This document shows, in pieces, positions 28,607 through 39,197 of a stretch of 64,000 bases of DNA. Under the pieces are notes generated by a model. It was given only the letters and a program-made list of their open reading frames with translations, was not told the origin of the DNA and searched no databases. The stretch covers positions 58,347 through 122,346 of the forward strand of contig NZ_JAKRNS010000009.1 of NCBI RefSeq assembly GCF_022346615.1, given 5' to 3'. The position numbers were made by a program, and so were the translations under genes. Each line of letters opens with the position of its first letter. Within the stretch, counting starts at the first letter, position 1. Origin of the DNA: Staphylococcus sp. ACRSN (lineage in GTDB: Bacteria; Bacillota; Bacilli; Staphylococcales; Staphylococcaceae).

Positions 28607-31300
28607 CTACTTCAATTGTTTTTGTAATTCACTTAATTTCACTAAAGCTTCGATTGGCGTCATGCTAGAAATATTAAGTGCTTTAATTTCATTTTCTATT
28701 TCACTTTTTTCTACTGGAGATTCAAATAAATCAAATGCAGCTTGTTCAAATTGGTTATCGCTTATTTCACTAACATTTTTCGGATTGATTGCTGCTATAT
28801 CAGTTTCTCTCGATTGATTACTATGATTATCTTGCCCGTAATCAAACTCTGCTGTTTCCATAATCGACGTATTTTCACTATTTGTATTATTAGACAGTTC
28901 GACTTTATTAATTGCAACTTGGTTATCTTTAAGTTGATCATTTTTTTCAAAGGCATCTAATATGACTTGTGCTCGTGAAATAACCTCATTCGGTAGATTA
29001 GCTAACTTTGCTACTTGTATGCCATAGCTATCATCCACTGCACCTTCTTTTACTTTGTGTAAAAAGATAAGTTCACCGTTATATTCATTCGCCGCAACAT
29101 GCACATTTTTCAAACATGATAATGTTTGGTCAAGTGCTGTCAGTTCATGATAATGTGTTGAAAATAACGTTTTAGCATGCGATGTATTTGCTACATATTC
29201 AATCATAGCTTGCGCTAATGCTAATCCATCATACGTTGATGTACCTCTACCAATTTCATCGAAAATAATTAAACTGTCCTGTGTTGCATGTTCGAGTGCT
29301 TTTTGTGCTTCTAACATTTCAACCATAAATGTACTCTTTCCAGAAACTAAATCGTCTGCAGCACCAATTCGCGTGAAAATCTGATCAAAAATTGGTAACA
29401 CTGCTTGATCACAAGGAACATAAGCGCCCATTTGTGCCATTATACTAATAATCGCAACTTGTCTCATATAAGTTGATTTACCTGACATATTTGGCCCTGT
29501 AATTAGATAAATATAGGCATCATCATTCAACTCACAATCATTTGGGACATAATCATTATAATCCATTACACGTTCTACAACTGGATGTCGTGAATTTGTC
29601 AGTTCAAGTGCTCTATCCTCACTAAAATGCGGTCTTGTATAATTGTATTTTTGTGCAATTTCAGCAAAACTTTGTAGACAGTCAATTTCTGAGATAACTT
29701 TAGCTTGCTTTTGAAGCTTTTCTGTATAATGCTTCACTTGTTCTCTCAATTGAACAAAAAGTTGATATTCTAATTCAATCGCTTTATCCTCAGCACCAAG
29801 AATAATATCTTCCTTTTCTTTCAATTCATCTGTGATAAATCTCTCAGCATTTGATAACGTTTGTTTTCTTTGATATCCAAATGCATTCGGATCAAAACCT
29901 TGTAAATTGGCTCTAGTTATTTCAATAAAATATCCAAACACTTTATTAAAACTAATTTTTAGTGATTTTATCCCTGTACGTTGTCTTTCCTTTGTCTGTA
30001 ATTCAGCTAACCACGACTTACCATTCTTTGATGCTTCCTGATACTGATCTAAATCATCATTAAATCCTGATTTAAACAAACCACCATCTTTAATTGAAAT
30101 TGGAGGTTCTTCTATCAAACTTTCTTCAAGCAATTCTAATAAATCATCTAATGGTTCTAAAGCTTGAAATTGCGTTGATAAGTTCGTATCCAAATCACTA
30201 ACTAACTTTTTAATATTAGGAATTTCAGATATTGAATGTTTAAGCTGAATTAAATCTCTCGCATTAACATTTCCGTAACTCACACGACCAACTAAACGTT
30301 CAATGTCATAAACTTGATTTAAATAATTTCTGAGTGTATCTCGCTCAATGAAATGATCAATAAATTGTTCTACAATATTTAATCTACTTTCAATATTTTG
30401 TTTGTGTATTAATGGTCTGTCAATCCACTGCTTTAATCGTCTCGCACCCATAGGTGTTTTAGTTTCATCCATTAACCAAAGTAAAGTGCCTTTTTTAGTT
30501 TTTAATCGAATACTTTCTGTTAATTCCAAATTCCTTTTTGCATAAAAGTCCATTTTCATAAAATCTACTGCTTCATATTTAATCACTGTTTCGATATGTG
30601 ATAAATCTCTTCTTTGTGTATGATGAATATAATCTAGTAACAATTGCGTTGCAATATAAAGTGGTTTGTCAGTTAGTTTATTCACATCATACATTGCATC
30701 TGACACTTCTGTTCTTATTGTTATCGTTTCAGTAGTTAAACTTATTTGACGTCTTAAGGAATCGTCAATTTCAGAAACGACAACAATTTCATTAGGATTA
30801 ATGGTAGTTATCTCATTGATTAAGGTTGCTTCATCTTCAAAATGTGTAACTCTCAGTTCACCGGTTGAAACATCGCAATAACTTAATGCATATGTACCAT
30901 CTATTTTCACAAAACTTAAAATGTAGTTATTTTGTTTTTCATCGACTCCGCCTTTATCCATAACGGTACCGGGTGTCACGATTCTTACTACATCTCTATG
31001 GACCATACCTTTGGATTGTTTTGGATCTTCCATTTGCTCACATATAGCGACCTTATAACCATTATTTATTAATGTTTCAATATAACCATCGGCAGAATGA
31101 TAAGGTACACCACACATTGGTATAGGATTGTCCTTTTTAGCATCTCTTTTAGTTAATGTTATTTCTAATACTCTTGAAGCTTCTTTTGCATCTTCAAAGA
31201 ACATTTCATAGAAATCACCTAATCTAAAAAATAATAAACAATCTTGATATTCAGATTTTATTTTTAAATATTGTTGCATCATTGGCGTCTGATTCGTCAT
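28607..31300 (-). CDS. mutS: DNA mismatch recognition protein MutS
   Basis: 897 aa, against about 872 in S. aureus as recalled. The mismatch-reading Phe-x-Glu is in '[14 protein letters not shown]'. The ATPase has Walker A '[15 protein letters not shown]', Walker B '[15 protein letters not shown]' and 'FSTHYHELT'. The extra length lies in a low-complexity Asn/Ser/Glu segment after 'ILDAFEK' (roughly residues 800-860), before the final helix. It is followed by mutL after 12 bases. Confidence 0.95.
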   Translation of the reverse strand: MTNQTPMMQQYLKIKSEYQDCLLFFRLGDFYEMFFEDAKEASRVLEITLTKRDAKKDNPIPMCGVPYHSADGYIETLINNGYKVAICEQMEDPKQSKGMVHRDVVRIVTPGTVMDKGGVDEKQNNYILSFVKIDGTYALSYCDVSTGELRVTHFEDEATLINEITTINPNEIVVVSEIDDSLRRQISLTTETITIRTEVSDAMYDVNKLTDKPLYIATQLLLDYIHHTQRRDLSHIETVIKYEAVDFMKMDFYAKRNLELTESIRLKTKKGTLLWLMDETKTPMGARRLKQWIDRPLIHKQNIESRLNIVEQFIDHFIERDTLRNYLNQVYDIERLVGRVSYGNVNARDLIQLKHSISEIPNIKKLVSDLDTNLSTQFQALEPLDDLLELLEESLIEEPPISIKDGGLFKSGFNDDLDQYQEASKNGKSWLAELQTKERQRTGIKSLKISFNKVFGYFIEITRANLQGFDPNAFGYQRKQTLSNAERFITDELKEKEDIILGAEDKAIELEYQLFVQLREQVKHYTEKLQKQAKVISEIDCLQSFAEIAQKYNYTRPHFSEDRALELTNSRHPVVERVMDYNDYVPNDCELNDDAYIYLITGPNMSGKSTYMRQVAIISIMAQMGAYVPCDQAVLPIFDQIFTRIGAADDLVSGKSTFMVEMLEAQKALEHATQDSLIIFDEIGRGTSTYDGLALAQAMIEYVANTSHAKTLFSTHYHELTALDQTLSCLKNVHVAANEYNGELIFLHKVKEGAVDDSYGIQVAKLANLPNEVISRAQVILDAFEKNDQLKDNQVAINKVELSNNTNSENTSIMETAEFDYGQDNHSNQSRETDIAAINPKNVSEISDNQFEQAAFDLFESPVEKSEIENEIKALNISSMTPIEALVKLSELQKQLK

Positions 31301-31610
31301 TTTGTTACTTCACTATCCTTCTACTATTTTCTTTTTGCTGAATTAAAATATAATTCATTTGTTTTCATAACTTTTACTAGACATATCCAAAAGTTTATAT
31401 TACTTTGATTTGCAATTTTAAGTGAAAACATGCTTTTTCATTTACTAAACAAAGTCATAGCACACTAAATCCTATTCAGGATTTCACGATTTATCCATTT
31501 TAACTCTTAAATTTTAACATAAGTTTTAAAAGTACGCCCATATAATAAAAAATTGCTTTGCTTCTTAAAATAAATCTTTGACGATAGCTTAATATTATTA
31601 AAAAATAAAA
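31301..31610. other. Gene-free spacer upstream of mutS
   Basis: AT-rich and without coding capacity. The mutS promoter must lie in it or start further upstream. A short inverted repeat AAATCCTattcAGGATTT occurs at 31467-31484. Confidence 0.4.
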
Positions 31611-31701
31611 AAGATTGAGATAACACCCCCTACTATCCACATCAGTCATTACAAATCAAACACTTATGTGTAACAGGGGTTACGTTAATCTCAATCTAAC
31701 T
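31611..31701 (-). terminator. Terminator of miaB-ricA-thiW
   Basis: On the minus strand AGATTGAGAT and ATCTCAATCT form the base of a long stem, with AACCCCTG/GGGGTGTT pairing inside and a small internal hairpin, followed by TTTTTTATTTTTT. It is unusually large (about 90 bases) for a terminator. Confidence 0.7.
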
Positions 31702-31707
31702 CAACCA

Positions 31708-32205
31708 TTAATCTTTATTAAAAAATTTCTTTAGTATACCTTTTCGCTTTAATACCATCAAAATAATGTAACTTATAACAGCTCCGATAATACTTGATAC
31801 TAAAAACATGAGCATCAATGGTTTTACAGCAAAATCTGAAAATCCTAATATAGCTGCTAGCGGAATACACATCACACTACCAATGATGCCAGTACCAATA
31901 ACTTCACCAACTGCTGCCATAAAAATATGTTTTCGATAATGATAAAAGGCACTTGCTAATAGCACACCAATCATACTTCCAGGAAAGGCAAAGAAACTAC
32001 CCGTACCAAAAATGATGCGTATTATTGATGAAATAACTGCTTGTGCTAAGCCAAACCACGGCCCGACTAAAACTGCGCATAATACATTTACTAGATGTTG
32101 CATAGGCGCCGCTTTTACTGGGCCTAACGGAATGACTATAATACTGCTTAATACCACATTGAGTGCAATCAATATTGCTGTTAACGTCATTTTGTTGGAC
32201 TTCAT
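31708..32205 (-). CDS. thiW: ECF transporter S component, thiamine type (ThiW)
   Basis: 165 aa with about five or six membrane spans. The conserved opening 'LIALNVVLSSIIVIPLGPVKAAPMQH' is diagnostic of ThiW (substrate-binding component of energy-coupling-factor thiamine or thiamine-precursor transporters). 'GPWFGLAQAVISSIIR' and 'FPGSMIGVLLA' also fit. It needs the shared ECF ATPases and EcfT, which are not in this window. The start is the ATG at 32205 after AGGGGATC; a TTG nine codons upstream lacks a site. It is third in miaB-ricA-thiW. No TPP riboswitch is visible upstream. Confidence 0.85.
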   Translation of the reverse strand: MKSNKMTLTAILIALNVVLSSIIVIPLGPVKAAPMQHLVNVLCAVLVGPWFGLAQAVISSIIRIIFGTGSFFAFPGSMIGVLLASAFYHYRKHIFMAAVGEVIGTGIIGSVMCIPLAAILGFSDFAVKPLMLMFLVSSIIGAVISYIILMVLKRKGILKKFFNKD

Positions 32206-32232
32206 CAATTGATCCCCTTCCTGAAAATACAA

Positions 32233-32589
32233 CTATGAATTATTATTATGTTCATTGAGTCGATCAGACATTGTGCTTATGAGCATTTGTAATAAATCAT
32301 TAGCTTCTGCCTGTGACTCTTTAAACTCTTCGACAATTGGTAAAACATTGATATTATGTTCAATTTCTTGAATCTTATCCTCTGATTGTTTAAATGCTTC
32401 TGTTTTGCCATAATTTTGTAAATTAACGGACTGCTTTTGATTCTTTTTTAGATCTTTCATTTTTTGTTCAATTTGTTTATTATTGTGAATTTGTTGTTCT
32501 ACTCGGTGATATTCTTGAACAATGTCTAACGATTTTATATGTTCACTTATTTTATCCGCTTCAGCTAAAATTTCATCCTTTTCATACAT
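32233..32589 (-). CDS. ricA: RicA/YmcA-family regulator of RNase Y
   Basis: 118 aa, all-helical YlbF/YmcA (Com_YlbF) family, rich in Glu, Gln and Lys. In Bacillus RicA, RicF and RicT form a complex that directs RNase Y to cut certain operon transcripts and binds iron-sulfur clusters. This protein has no Cys, so it cannot ligate a cluster itself. Its start codon overlaps the miaB stop (TAATG), as expected from the conserved miaB-ymcA pair. RNase Y itself is encoded at 39588-41147. Confidence 0.8.
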   Translation of the reverse strand: MYEKDEILAEADKISEHIKSLDIVQEYHRVEQQIHNNKQIEQKMKDLKKNQKQSVNLQNYGKTEAFKQSEDKIQEIEHNINVLPIVEEFKESQAEANDLLQMLISTMSDRLNEHNNNS

Positions 32590-34130
32590 TACGGCATCAC
32601 CACTGCTTTTTTACTTTCACAGACAAATGTGCCGTTTAAAGAATATTGTTTTGCCTCATCGATATATACATCAACAAGTTGACCAATCATCTCTTTTGGT
32701 GCCTTGAAATTGACAAGTTTATTTTTATTTGTATAACCAGCTAATACATTATCATCTTTCTTGCTTATACCTTCACAAAGCACTTGTACTGTTTGGCCTT
32801 CATAAGGTTGCATAGCGTGTTCTGAATAATATGATACTTTTTTATTTAAACGCTGTAATCTATCTTTTTTAACATCCATCGGTACATTATCTTTCATTTT
32901 TGCAGCAGGTGTACCATCTCTTTGAGAATAGATATAAGTATAAGCATGTTCAAACGCTACTTCATCATAGAGAGAAAGTGTTTCCTCAAATTGCGCTTCA
33001 GTTTCATTTGGATAACCAACAATAATATCAGTAGTTAATGCTACATTTGGTATGCGCGCTTTAATTCTTTGTACTAAATCAAGATAACTTTCACGTGTAT
33101 ATTTACGACCCATAATTTTTAATACAGCATTATTACCAGATTGCACAGGTAAATGAATATGCGGTACGATATTACCACCATTTGCAATTACTTCAATCAT
33201 ACGATCTGTGAAATCCCAGGGATGACTTGTCGTAAATCTAACTCTTGGAATATCAATACGTGAAATATCTTCTAACAAATCACCTAGACCATACTCTAAA
33301 CCTTCAATATCTTTTCCATATGAATTTACATTTTGACCAAGTAAGGTAATCTCTTGATAACCTTCTCTAGCTAAACCACGTACTTCTTCAATAATATCTT
33401 CAGGTCGTCTACTTCGCTCTTTCCCACGTGTAAAAGGTACGATACAATAGGTACAGAATTTATCACATCCATACATAATATTAACCCACGCTTTGATATT
33501 TCCCTCTCGAACTTTAGGTAAATTTTCAATTACGTCGCCTTCTTTAGACCAAACTTCAACAACCATCGCTTTTGATAAATAGGCCTCTTCTAATATTTCA
33601 GGTAATCTGTGTATATTATGTGTTCCAAAAATCATATCTACATTTTGATACGATTTTAATATTTTATTTACAACTGATTCTTCTTGAGACATGCAACCAC
33701 AAACACCAATAACTGTTTCTGGCTTTTCTTTCTTCAGATGTTTTAAATTACCAATTTCACTAAATACTCTGTTCTCAGCATTTTCACGAATCGCACATGT
33801 ATTGATTAATATAACATCTGCTTCATTCATTTCCTCAGTAGCTTGGTAACCTAACGCTTCCAAAATACCTGCCATGACTTCTGTATCATGTGCATTCATT
33901 TGACAACCATATGTTTTTATAAGAAACGTTTTACCTTGACCCATATTACGGTATTTATCATCAATTTGAAAATCTCTATTGTAATTAATTTCTTCCTTAC
34001 CGCGTTTACGAGCCTCTTTTAAACTTGGCGGCTGATAAACATGCTCGAAATACTTGCTATAATCTTTAGTTTTTTTATCACGTTCGGCTAAAATATCGAT
34101 AGAAGTATTCTTTCTTTGTTCTTCATTCAC
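32589..34130 (-). CDS. miaB: tRNA-2-methylthio-N6-dimethylallyladenosine synthase
   Basis: 513 aa, radical-SAM methylthiotransferase acting on the A37 base prepared by MiaA. The N-terminal UPF0004 domain has three cluster Cys ('[12 protein letters not shown]', '[13 protein letters not shown]', 'VCGCMSQ'). The radical-SAM CxxxCxxC is '[17 protein letters not shown]'. A C-terminal TRAM domain follows ('[11 protein letters not shown]'). A 60-residue N-terminal extension is normal in staphylococci and bacilli. It starts at a GTG. Confidence 0.95.
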   Translation of the reverse strand: MNEEQRKNTSIDILAERDKKTKDYSKYFEHVYQPPSLKEARKRGKEEINYNRDFQIDDKYRNMGQGKTFLIKTYGCQMNAHDTEVMAGILEALGYQATEEMNEADVILINTCAIRENAENRVFSEIGNLKHLKKEKPETVIGVCGCMSQEESVVNKILKSYQNVDMIFGTHNIHRLPEILEEAYLSKAMVVEVWSKEGDVIENLPKVREGNIKAWVNIMYGCDKFCTYCIVPFTRGKERSRRPEDIIEEVRGLAREGYQEITLLGQNVNSYGKDIEGLEYGLGDLLEDISRIDIPRVRFTTSHPWDFTDRMIEVIANGGNIVPHIHLPVQSGNNAVLKIMGRKYTRESYLDLVQRIKARIPNVALTTDIIVGYPNETEAQFEETLSLYDEVAFEHAYTYIYSQRDGTPAAKMKDNVPMDVKKDRLQRLNKKVSYYSEHAMQPYEGQTVQVLCEGISKKDDNVLAGYTNKNKLVNFKAPKEMIGQLVDVYIDEAKQYSLNGTFVCESKKAVVMP

Positions 34131-34283
34131 TTTACAAAATCCTCTCTATATCATATAAACTAAGAACAAATTAAAATCAACTAGCAATGTAGCTCAAATG
34201 GATTACCGTTCTAAGTTCATTTACATAATCATTATTTCATTATATTAAATTTAACCTTAAAGTGCAAAAGGTCTTAAAGTAAT

Positions 34284-34323
34284 AACAAACCGACTCAACA
34301 TTTCTGTGTTGAACCGGTTTGTT
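34284..34323 (-). terminator. Terminator of the thiamine-binding protein gene
   Basis: AACAAACCG-ac-TCAACA and TGTGTTGA-ac-CGGTTTGTT pair over about 17 bp around a TTTC loop. It overlaps the end of the 98-aa gene; the T run is short. Confidence 0.7.
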
Positions 34324-34324
34324 A

Positions 34325-34621
34325 TTATACTTCATCGTATTTCCCAGTTAACGTTTCAATCGTCACACCTTCAGGTACATGGTAAAACTTGACTTGGCTT
34401 ATAGTACTTGGTACTTCTAATTCGACCATTCGTTCGTTCAATTTCTGAATCAATATTAAGCACTCATTCATTTCACCTTGTACCGTAGTTTCAAGTGGTC
34501 CAACACGATATGTTAACCCAGAATCATCAATAACTTGAATCGCTTCATCAACATATGGAATAACATCTTCACCTTTAGGCGTTTTTGGAATAATTTGTAT
34601 ACTCATTAATGTATCATTCAT
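34325..34621 (-). CDS. Thiamine-binding protein, UPF0045/MTH1187 family
   Basis: 98 aa. Features are 'MSIQIIPKTPKGEDVIPYVDEAIQVI', 'YRVGPLETTVQGE' and 'ISQVKFYH', as in the YkoF/YqgV/MTH1187 group, whose members bind thiamine or its pyrimidine. No enzymatic role is established. The start follows AAAGGAG by ten bases. It lies between miaB-ricA-thiW and the hydrolase at 34766 and is separated from both by promoter-length gaps. Confidence 0.8.
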   Translation of the reverse strand: MNDTLMSIQIIPKTPKGEDVIPYVDEAIQVIDDSGLTYRVGPLETTVQGEMNECLILIQKLNERMVELEVPSTISQVKFYHVPEGVTIETLTGKYDEV

Positions 34622-34765
34622 TTAAACCACTGCTCCTTTAATTGGAAAATCGTACAGCATATCATTTCATTCTATTTTACCAAATAAACAAATCAATATA
34701 TAGTAATTATCCTATATACTATAATTCAAATAAATGAAAATTTCACTTAGGATTACATATATAAA

Positions 34766-35386
34766 TTATGAAAATTGAATTGATCTCATTATCGCATTTG
34801 AAAATTGGTACATAAAGTCATCCCAATTTGACTTGTCTTCACGATCTTTAAGTGCGTATTTCCTGTTTTTGAAAAATCTTTTTCTTAGTGCCACTGTTAA
34901 TTCAAGTTGTACACCTTCTCCATTTGTACAACAATTAACAAAATTGTCGGCATGTAATCCAGAAATATGTCTAGGAGCATCTTTTACAATTACATTAATG
35001 CGGTTAAGTTCGGTTTTTATTGCCTGTATTAAGTTTTTATCCCTACCACCTATATACACTTCAGGATAATCACCCATACAACCATGAATTGAAATAGCCT
35101 GTTGACTTGATTGAATCATTTCTACTAAGACAGGTTCATTAAAATGTCTAGAAGTTACGTGCAATTCATTATTCTTATTTTTTCTAACACCTTTAAAAGT
35201 ATAGTATTTAAAATTGCCTAATTCACTTAAACACGCAGCGAGTTCTGAAGTTCCTCTTTCTATCGCACCACCATGAACAGCTGTTACAATAATTGGGTTC
35301 GACCTATTTTTTGTAATAATTTCCCAATCGATACCTTTTGTCGTTTTACTGATTAACTCTGTCATTGAGTTGAATTTATCTACCAT
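34766..35386 (-). CDS. Poly-gamma-glutamate hydrolase-like protein (PghP/DUF867 family)
   Basis: 206 aa from the ATG at 35386 (eight bases after AAAGGAG). Zinc-peptidase-like motifs are visible: 'VTAVHGGAIERGTSE' with His38 and Glu43, 'SIHGCMG' and 'GEGVQLELT', in the order of Bacillus phage PghP, which cuts poly-gamma-glutamate capsule. Similar genes occur in prophages and in Bacillus chromosomes (YmaC/YoqZ/YndL type). There is no signal peptide, so it would act inside the cell or after lysis. No capB-like PGA synthesis gene is present in the window, so the natural substrate is open. Confidence 0.75.
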   Translation of the reverse strand: MVDKFNSMTELISKTTKGIDWEIITKNRSNPIIVTAVHGGAIERGTSELAACLSELGNFKYYTFKGVRKNKNNELHVTSRHFNEPVLVEMIQSSQQAISIHGCMGDYPEVYIGGRDKNLIQAIKTELNRINVIVKDAPRHISGLHADNFVNCCTNGEGVQLELTVALRKRFFKNRKYALKDREDKSNWDDFMYQFSNAIMRSIQFS

Positions 35387-35504
35387 CACGCGAACTCCTT
35401 TATTTTTGGATACCAATTTTCCCCATAAAAAATAGCTGATACAAAACAGTTATCTATGACACTTGAATTATATCAACTATTGAAATATTTTAAAGTTTTA
35501 ATTA

Positions 35505-36371
35505 TTAGACAAATTGCTTAGTCAATTCATTGAATTGCGTTTCATCAATATGGATATCTTGTTTTGCTAGGGCTTCTCCCGACATTTCATCAATTTGTGA
35601 TTCAAATGATGGTGTTGTTGTATCTTGATATACGATGCCTTTTACAAGTGAGTTGTATTCTAACACCTTTTGAGTAGCTATAGATTTATCCGTTAAATCA
35701 TAATTTTCTATATCTTCAATATCTGTTAGGTTTTCTTTAAACCAATCATACGTATTAACCTTATTGTATGTGACACATGGTGAAAAGACATTAACAAATG
35801 AAAAACCATCGTGATTAATTGCATCTTCAATCATTTTTGTTAAAGCTTTAATATCACTAGAAAATCCTTGTGCTACAAATGTAGCACCTGATGATAATGC
35901 GAGTTCCAACGGTGCAACATTTTGTTCAATATTACCTTTTGGTGTAGATTTTGTTACAAAACCTTGTGCGGATGATGGAGAAGTTTGTCCTTTAGTTAAA
36001 CCATAGATTTGGTTATCCATCACAATATATGTCATATTCATATTTCTACGCAACGCATGAATTGTGTGACCCATACCAATCGCGTATCCATCTCCGTCAC
36101 CACCAGAGGCAATTACTGTCAAATCTTTATTGGCCATTTTAACGCCTTGAGCTAGTGGTAATGCTCTACCATGTATACCATGCACACCGTATGAATTAAT
36201 ATAACCCGATAACCTACCTGAGCAACCGATGCCTGTAATGATTGCTACCTCTTCTGGTTCTAATCCAACATTTGCAGCGGCTTTTTGTATTGCAGCTTGT
36301 ACTGAAAAATCTCCACAACCAGGGCACCAATTGGGTTTAACATTATTTCTAAAGTCTTTAAATGTTGCCAC
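35505..36371 (-). CDS. korB: 2-oxoacid:ferredoxin oxidoreductase, beta subunit
   Basis: 288 aa. It contains the thiamine-pyrophosphate site 'GGDGDGYAIGMGH...' with 'VMDNQIYGLTKGQ', and the iron-sulfur Cys in 'PNWCPGCGDFS' and 'GIGCSGRLSGY'. With KorA it oxidises 2-oxoglutarate or pyruvate to the acyl-CoA with ferredoxin as acceptor. It starts at a GTG directly after the korA stop, with AAGGAG inside korA. The substrate cannot be decided from sequence alone. Confidence 0.88.
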   Translation of the reverse strand: MATFKDFRNNVKPNWCPGCGDFSVQAAIQKAAANVGLEPEEVAIITGIGCSGRLSGYINSYGVHGIHGRALPLAQGVKMANKDLTVIASGGDGDGYAIGMGHTIHALRRNMNMTYIVMDNQIYGLTKGQTSPSSAQGFVTKSTPKGNIEQNVAPLELALSSGATFVAQGFSSDIKALTKMIEDAINHDGFSFVNVFSPCVTYNKVNTYDWFKENLTDIEDIENYDLTDKSIATQKVLEYNSLVKGIVYQDTTTPSFESQIDEMSGEALAKQDIHIDETQFNELTKQFV

Positions 36372-38132
36372 TTACACCAACTCCTTTAAGTCTTCGGCAA
36401 TTTCTAGTCCTTTTTGTTCAATTTCATTAGGTAAAAATGGTGTGCCATCATACTTAACCTGATTTACTAATTTATTACCTAAATTTACATTCATTTTTAT
36501 AATATTAGCAAGTTGACCTTGATAATTGTGTTCGACGACTACTACTTTTGTCGCCTTATCAATTTCTTTTTGCAGCGTTTCTGTAGGGAATGGATGTAGT
36601 TGTCTTATTTGAACATGATTTACTTTGATACCGTTTTGTTCTAAACGTTCTTTACCTTCTTGAATGGCACCTTTTGTTGAAATAAAGCCTATATATAATA
36701 TATCTGCTACATCATTTGTAACATTTGCTTCAATTGGCTCATCAATTAATAAATGTTCTACTTTACGCATACGTTTTTCCATCTGTTGATTACGATTATC
36801 CGCGCCTTCGCTAGGTTTACCTTCTTCATTGTGTTCGACACCCGTCACATGATGAATTCCACCTTTAACACCAGGTAAAGGTCTAGGTGATACACCTGAG
36901 CCAGTTAACGTATAACGTTTAAAATAAGACTTATCATCTTCTTCTCTTTCAATATCAGATTGGATTATTTCACCACGTTTAATTTCAATTCGATTATAAT
37001 CAAGTTGATCGACCGTCTGTTTCCCTAATGATAATTGTAAGTCACTTAAAACAATGACTGGACATTGATACATTTCTGCTAAATTAAATGCTTCCATTGT
37101 CAGATAGAAAGCATCTTCAGCATCTGTTGGTGCTACAACTATCTTAGGTATATCCCCATGTGTACCATATATCATTTGCATTAAATCTGACTGTTCTTGT
37201 TTAGTTGGCAATCCTGTAGAAGGACCACCACGTTGAGTATTAATTACAACAAATGGTGTTTCAGTCATACCTGACAATCCAATGGCTTCCATCATTAAAG
37301 AAAGGCCTGGACCCGCACTTGCAGTAAACGCTCGAACGCCAGCATAATTTGAACCAATCGCCATATTTGCAGCGGCAATTTCATCTTCAGTTTGAACGAC
37401 AGTGCCGCCAACTTTCGGTAAATTTTCAATCATATATTCCATTATTTCTGAAGCTGGGGTAATTGGGTAGGCCGCCATAAATCTTGATCCCGCAGATAAT
37501 GCGCCTAAACCTATTGCATCATTACCTATCATGTATAAATGTGGTTGTTGATTTGAAGTTTCCAATATATAGTCACCTTCTACATGTGACAATTGCTCAG
37601 TCATTAATCGATAACCTTCTTTTAAAGCTTCGATATTCATAGCTACAACTTTTTCGCCTTTTTTGGTAAACATATTAGTAATTAAACTTTCAAAATCACT
37701 TAATTCTAAATGCATCACTGCACATGTTGCACCTATCGCAACCATATTTTTCATCAATGCTGTGCCAAGTTCTTTGGCAGTTGCTGTTAATGGTAAATCG
37801 ATGATTTCAGCACGACAACCTTCTGGTTTTTGTGGTTTTGCTTTACTATCAGCAATAATTACACTGTCTGATCTCATCTCGTGATGATTTAATTCAATCG
37901 TTTCCTGATCAAATGCAACTAAAATATCCAAATCATCACTGATTGCGTGTACAGGTGATGTTGATACTCTTATTTTATTATTTGTGTGGCCGCCTTTAAT
38001 TCTACTTGAAAAATGACGATAGCCATATAAGTAGTATCCTTTACGGTTCATCGCAGTGGCAAAGATTTCACCGGTTGATTCAATACCTTCACCTTGTTGA
38101 CCGCCCACTTTCCATGATACTTGTGATTTCAT
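36372..38132 (-). CDS. korA: 2-oxoacid:ferredoxin oxidoreductase, fused gamma-alpha subunit
   Basis: 586 aa. Residues 1-190 are the gamma domain ('VGGQQGEGIESTGEIFATAM', 'RHFSSRIKGGHTNNKIR'). The rest is the alpha domain ('AGSRFMAAYPITPASEIMEYM', 'VQTEDEIAAANMAIGSNYAG', 'TASAGPGLSLMMEAIG'). The fusion is typical of Firmicutes. It is transcribed with korB. Its nearest upstream neighbour is ymdB, in a separate unit with about a 115-bp gap. Confidence 0.9.
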   Translation of the reverse strand: MKSQVSWKVGGQQGEGIESTGEIFATAMNRKGYYLYGYRHFSSRIKGGHTNNKIRVSTSPVHAISDDLDILVAFDQETIELNHHEMRSDSVIIADSKAKPQKPEGCRAEIIDLPLTATAKELGTALMKNMVAIGATCAVMHLELSDFESLITNMFTKKGEKVVAMNIEALKEGYRLMTEQLSHVEGDYILETSNQQPHLYMIGNDAIGLGALSAGSRFMAAYPITPASEIMEYMIENLPKVGGTVVQTEDEIAAANMAIGSNYAGVRAFTASAGPGLSLMMEAIGLSGMTETPFVVINTQRGGPSTGLPTKQEQSDLMQMIYGTHGDIPKIVVAPTDAEDAFYLTMEAFNLAEMYQCPVIVLSDLQLSLGKQTVDQLDYNRIEIKRGEIIQSDIEREEDDKSYFKRYTLTGSGVSPRPLPGVKGGIHHVTGVEHNEEGKPSEGADNRNQQMEKRMRKVEHLLIDEPIEANVTNDVADILYIGFISTKGAIQEGKERLEQNGIKVNHVQIRQLHPFPTETLQKEIDKATKVVVVEHNYQGQLANIIKMNVNLGNKLVNQVKYDGTPFLPNEIEQKGLEIAEDLKELV

Positions 38133-38247
38133 ATCATCTTGCCTCCTAGTGGTATTAATAATTCATATTTAATCATAACAAAATGAACCACCCTTTTACT
38201 ATGTAAAGAATGGAACATTTTAAAATTCATACTAATGGACGATAAGC

Positions 38248-39036
38248 TTAAAATGGATGATCATCATTAATTAGTACGCGTTCGATATGTGTTGTTCTGC
38301 CTTCTTTATTAATGTCGATTATGACACCAGAAAGTACGCTTCTACCTTCATCTGGTACGACATGGCGTTGTGGTAAGCTAGTTAAGAATCTATTTATCAC
38401 TTCCGAACGATTGATACCTAAAATACCATCATAATAGCCAGTCATTCCTACATCCGTAATATAACCAGTTCCACCAGGCAAAATTCTTTCATCTGAAGTT
38501 TGAATGTGTGTATGTGTACCAACAACTGCACTTACTCTATTATCTAAATACCAACCCATCGCATTTTTTTCAGAAGTTGTTTCGGCATGAAAATCTACAA
38601 AAATATAGTCTGTTTCTTTTTTTGCTTCTGCTATAAGTGCATCAGCCTTCGTAAATGGATCGTCTATATCTTGCATAAAAGCGCGTCCCTGTAAATTGAT
38701 AATCGCAAGCTTAATGTCATTCACTTGTATAAAGCGCATACCTACACCTGGCGCGGCATCAGGGAAATTAGCTGGTCTAACCATACGTTTAGCATCATCA
38801 ATAAAATCATAAATCTGTCTTTGACCATAAGTATGGTTGCCCATTGTCATAAAATCTACGCCTTCTCTTAATAGCTCTTTATATATTTTCTCAGTTAATC
38901 CTTTACCGTGTGCAGCATTTTCAGCATTTACTATTGTCACAGTTGGACGATGTGTTTGTTTTAGCTTGGGTAAGTATGTTTGAATAGCCTCTCTACCAAC
39001 TTTACCTACGATATCCCCAATAAAAAGTATTCTCAT
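38248..39036 (-). CDS. ymdB: Metallophosphodiesterase YmdB
   Basis: 262 aa, dinuclear-metal phosphoesterase. Metal-ligand motifs are 'FIGDIVGKVGREA', 'NAENAAHGKG', 'TMGNHTYGQ', 'FVDFHAETTSEK' and 'VGTHTHIQT'. The Bacillus enzyme hydrolyses 2',3'-cyclic nucleotides and affects biofilm and motility choices, partly through RNase Y. It lies next to rny, as in Bacillus. The start has GAGAGGA upstream. Confidence 0.92.
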   Translation of the reverse strand: MRILFIGDIVGKVGREAIQTYLPKLKQTHRPTVTIVNAENAAHGKGLTEKIYKELLREGVDFMTMGNHTYGQRQIYDFIDDAKRMVRPANFPDAAPGVGMRFIQVNDIKLAIINLQGRAFMQDIDDPFTKADALIAEAKKETDYIFVDFHAETTSEKNAMGWYLDNRVSAVVGTHTHIQTSDERILPGGTGYITDVGMTGYYDGILGINRSEVINRFLTSLPQRHVVPDEGRSVLSGVIIDINKEGRTTHIERVLINDDHPF

Positions 39037-39197
39037 TAAATGTTCATCCTCTCTTAATGTTAGTTTAATGTAATTTTTTTATTATGAAAAGTATATGTGA
39101 AAAATATCTTTAAATTTCTAAGTTTCAAGTATAAGCAATGTGGTAAACAATATACTGTAAGATTATTTTAATTAGATATAGGAGTTGTAATTCATAC

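Noticed and set aside
31301..34700. TPP riboswitch for the thiamine genes
   Set aside because: I saw no CTGAGA-type core with the paired helices upstream of miaB, thiW or the UPF0045 gene.
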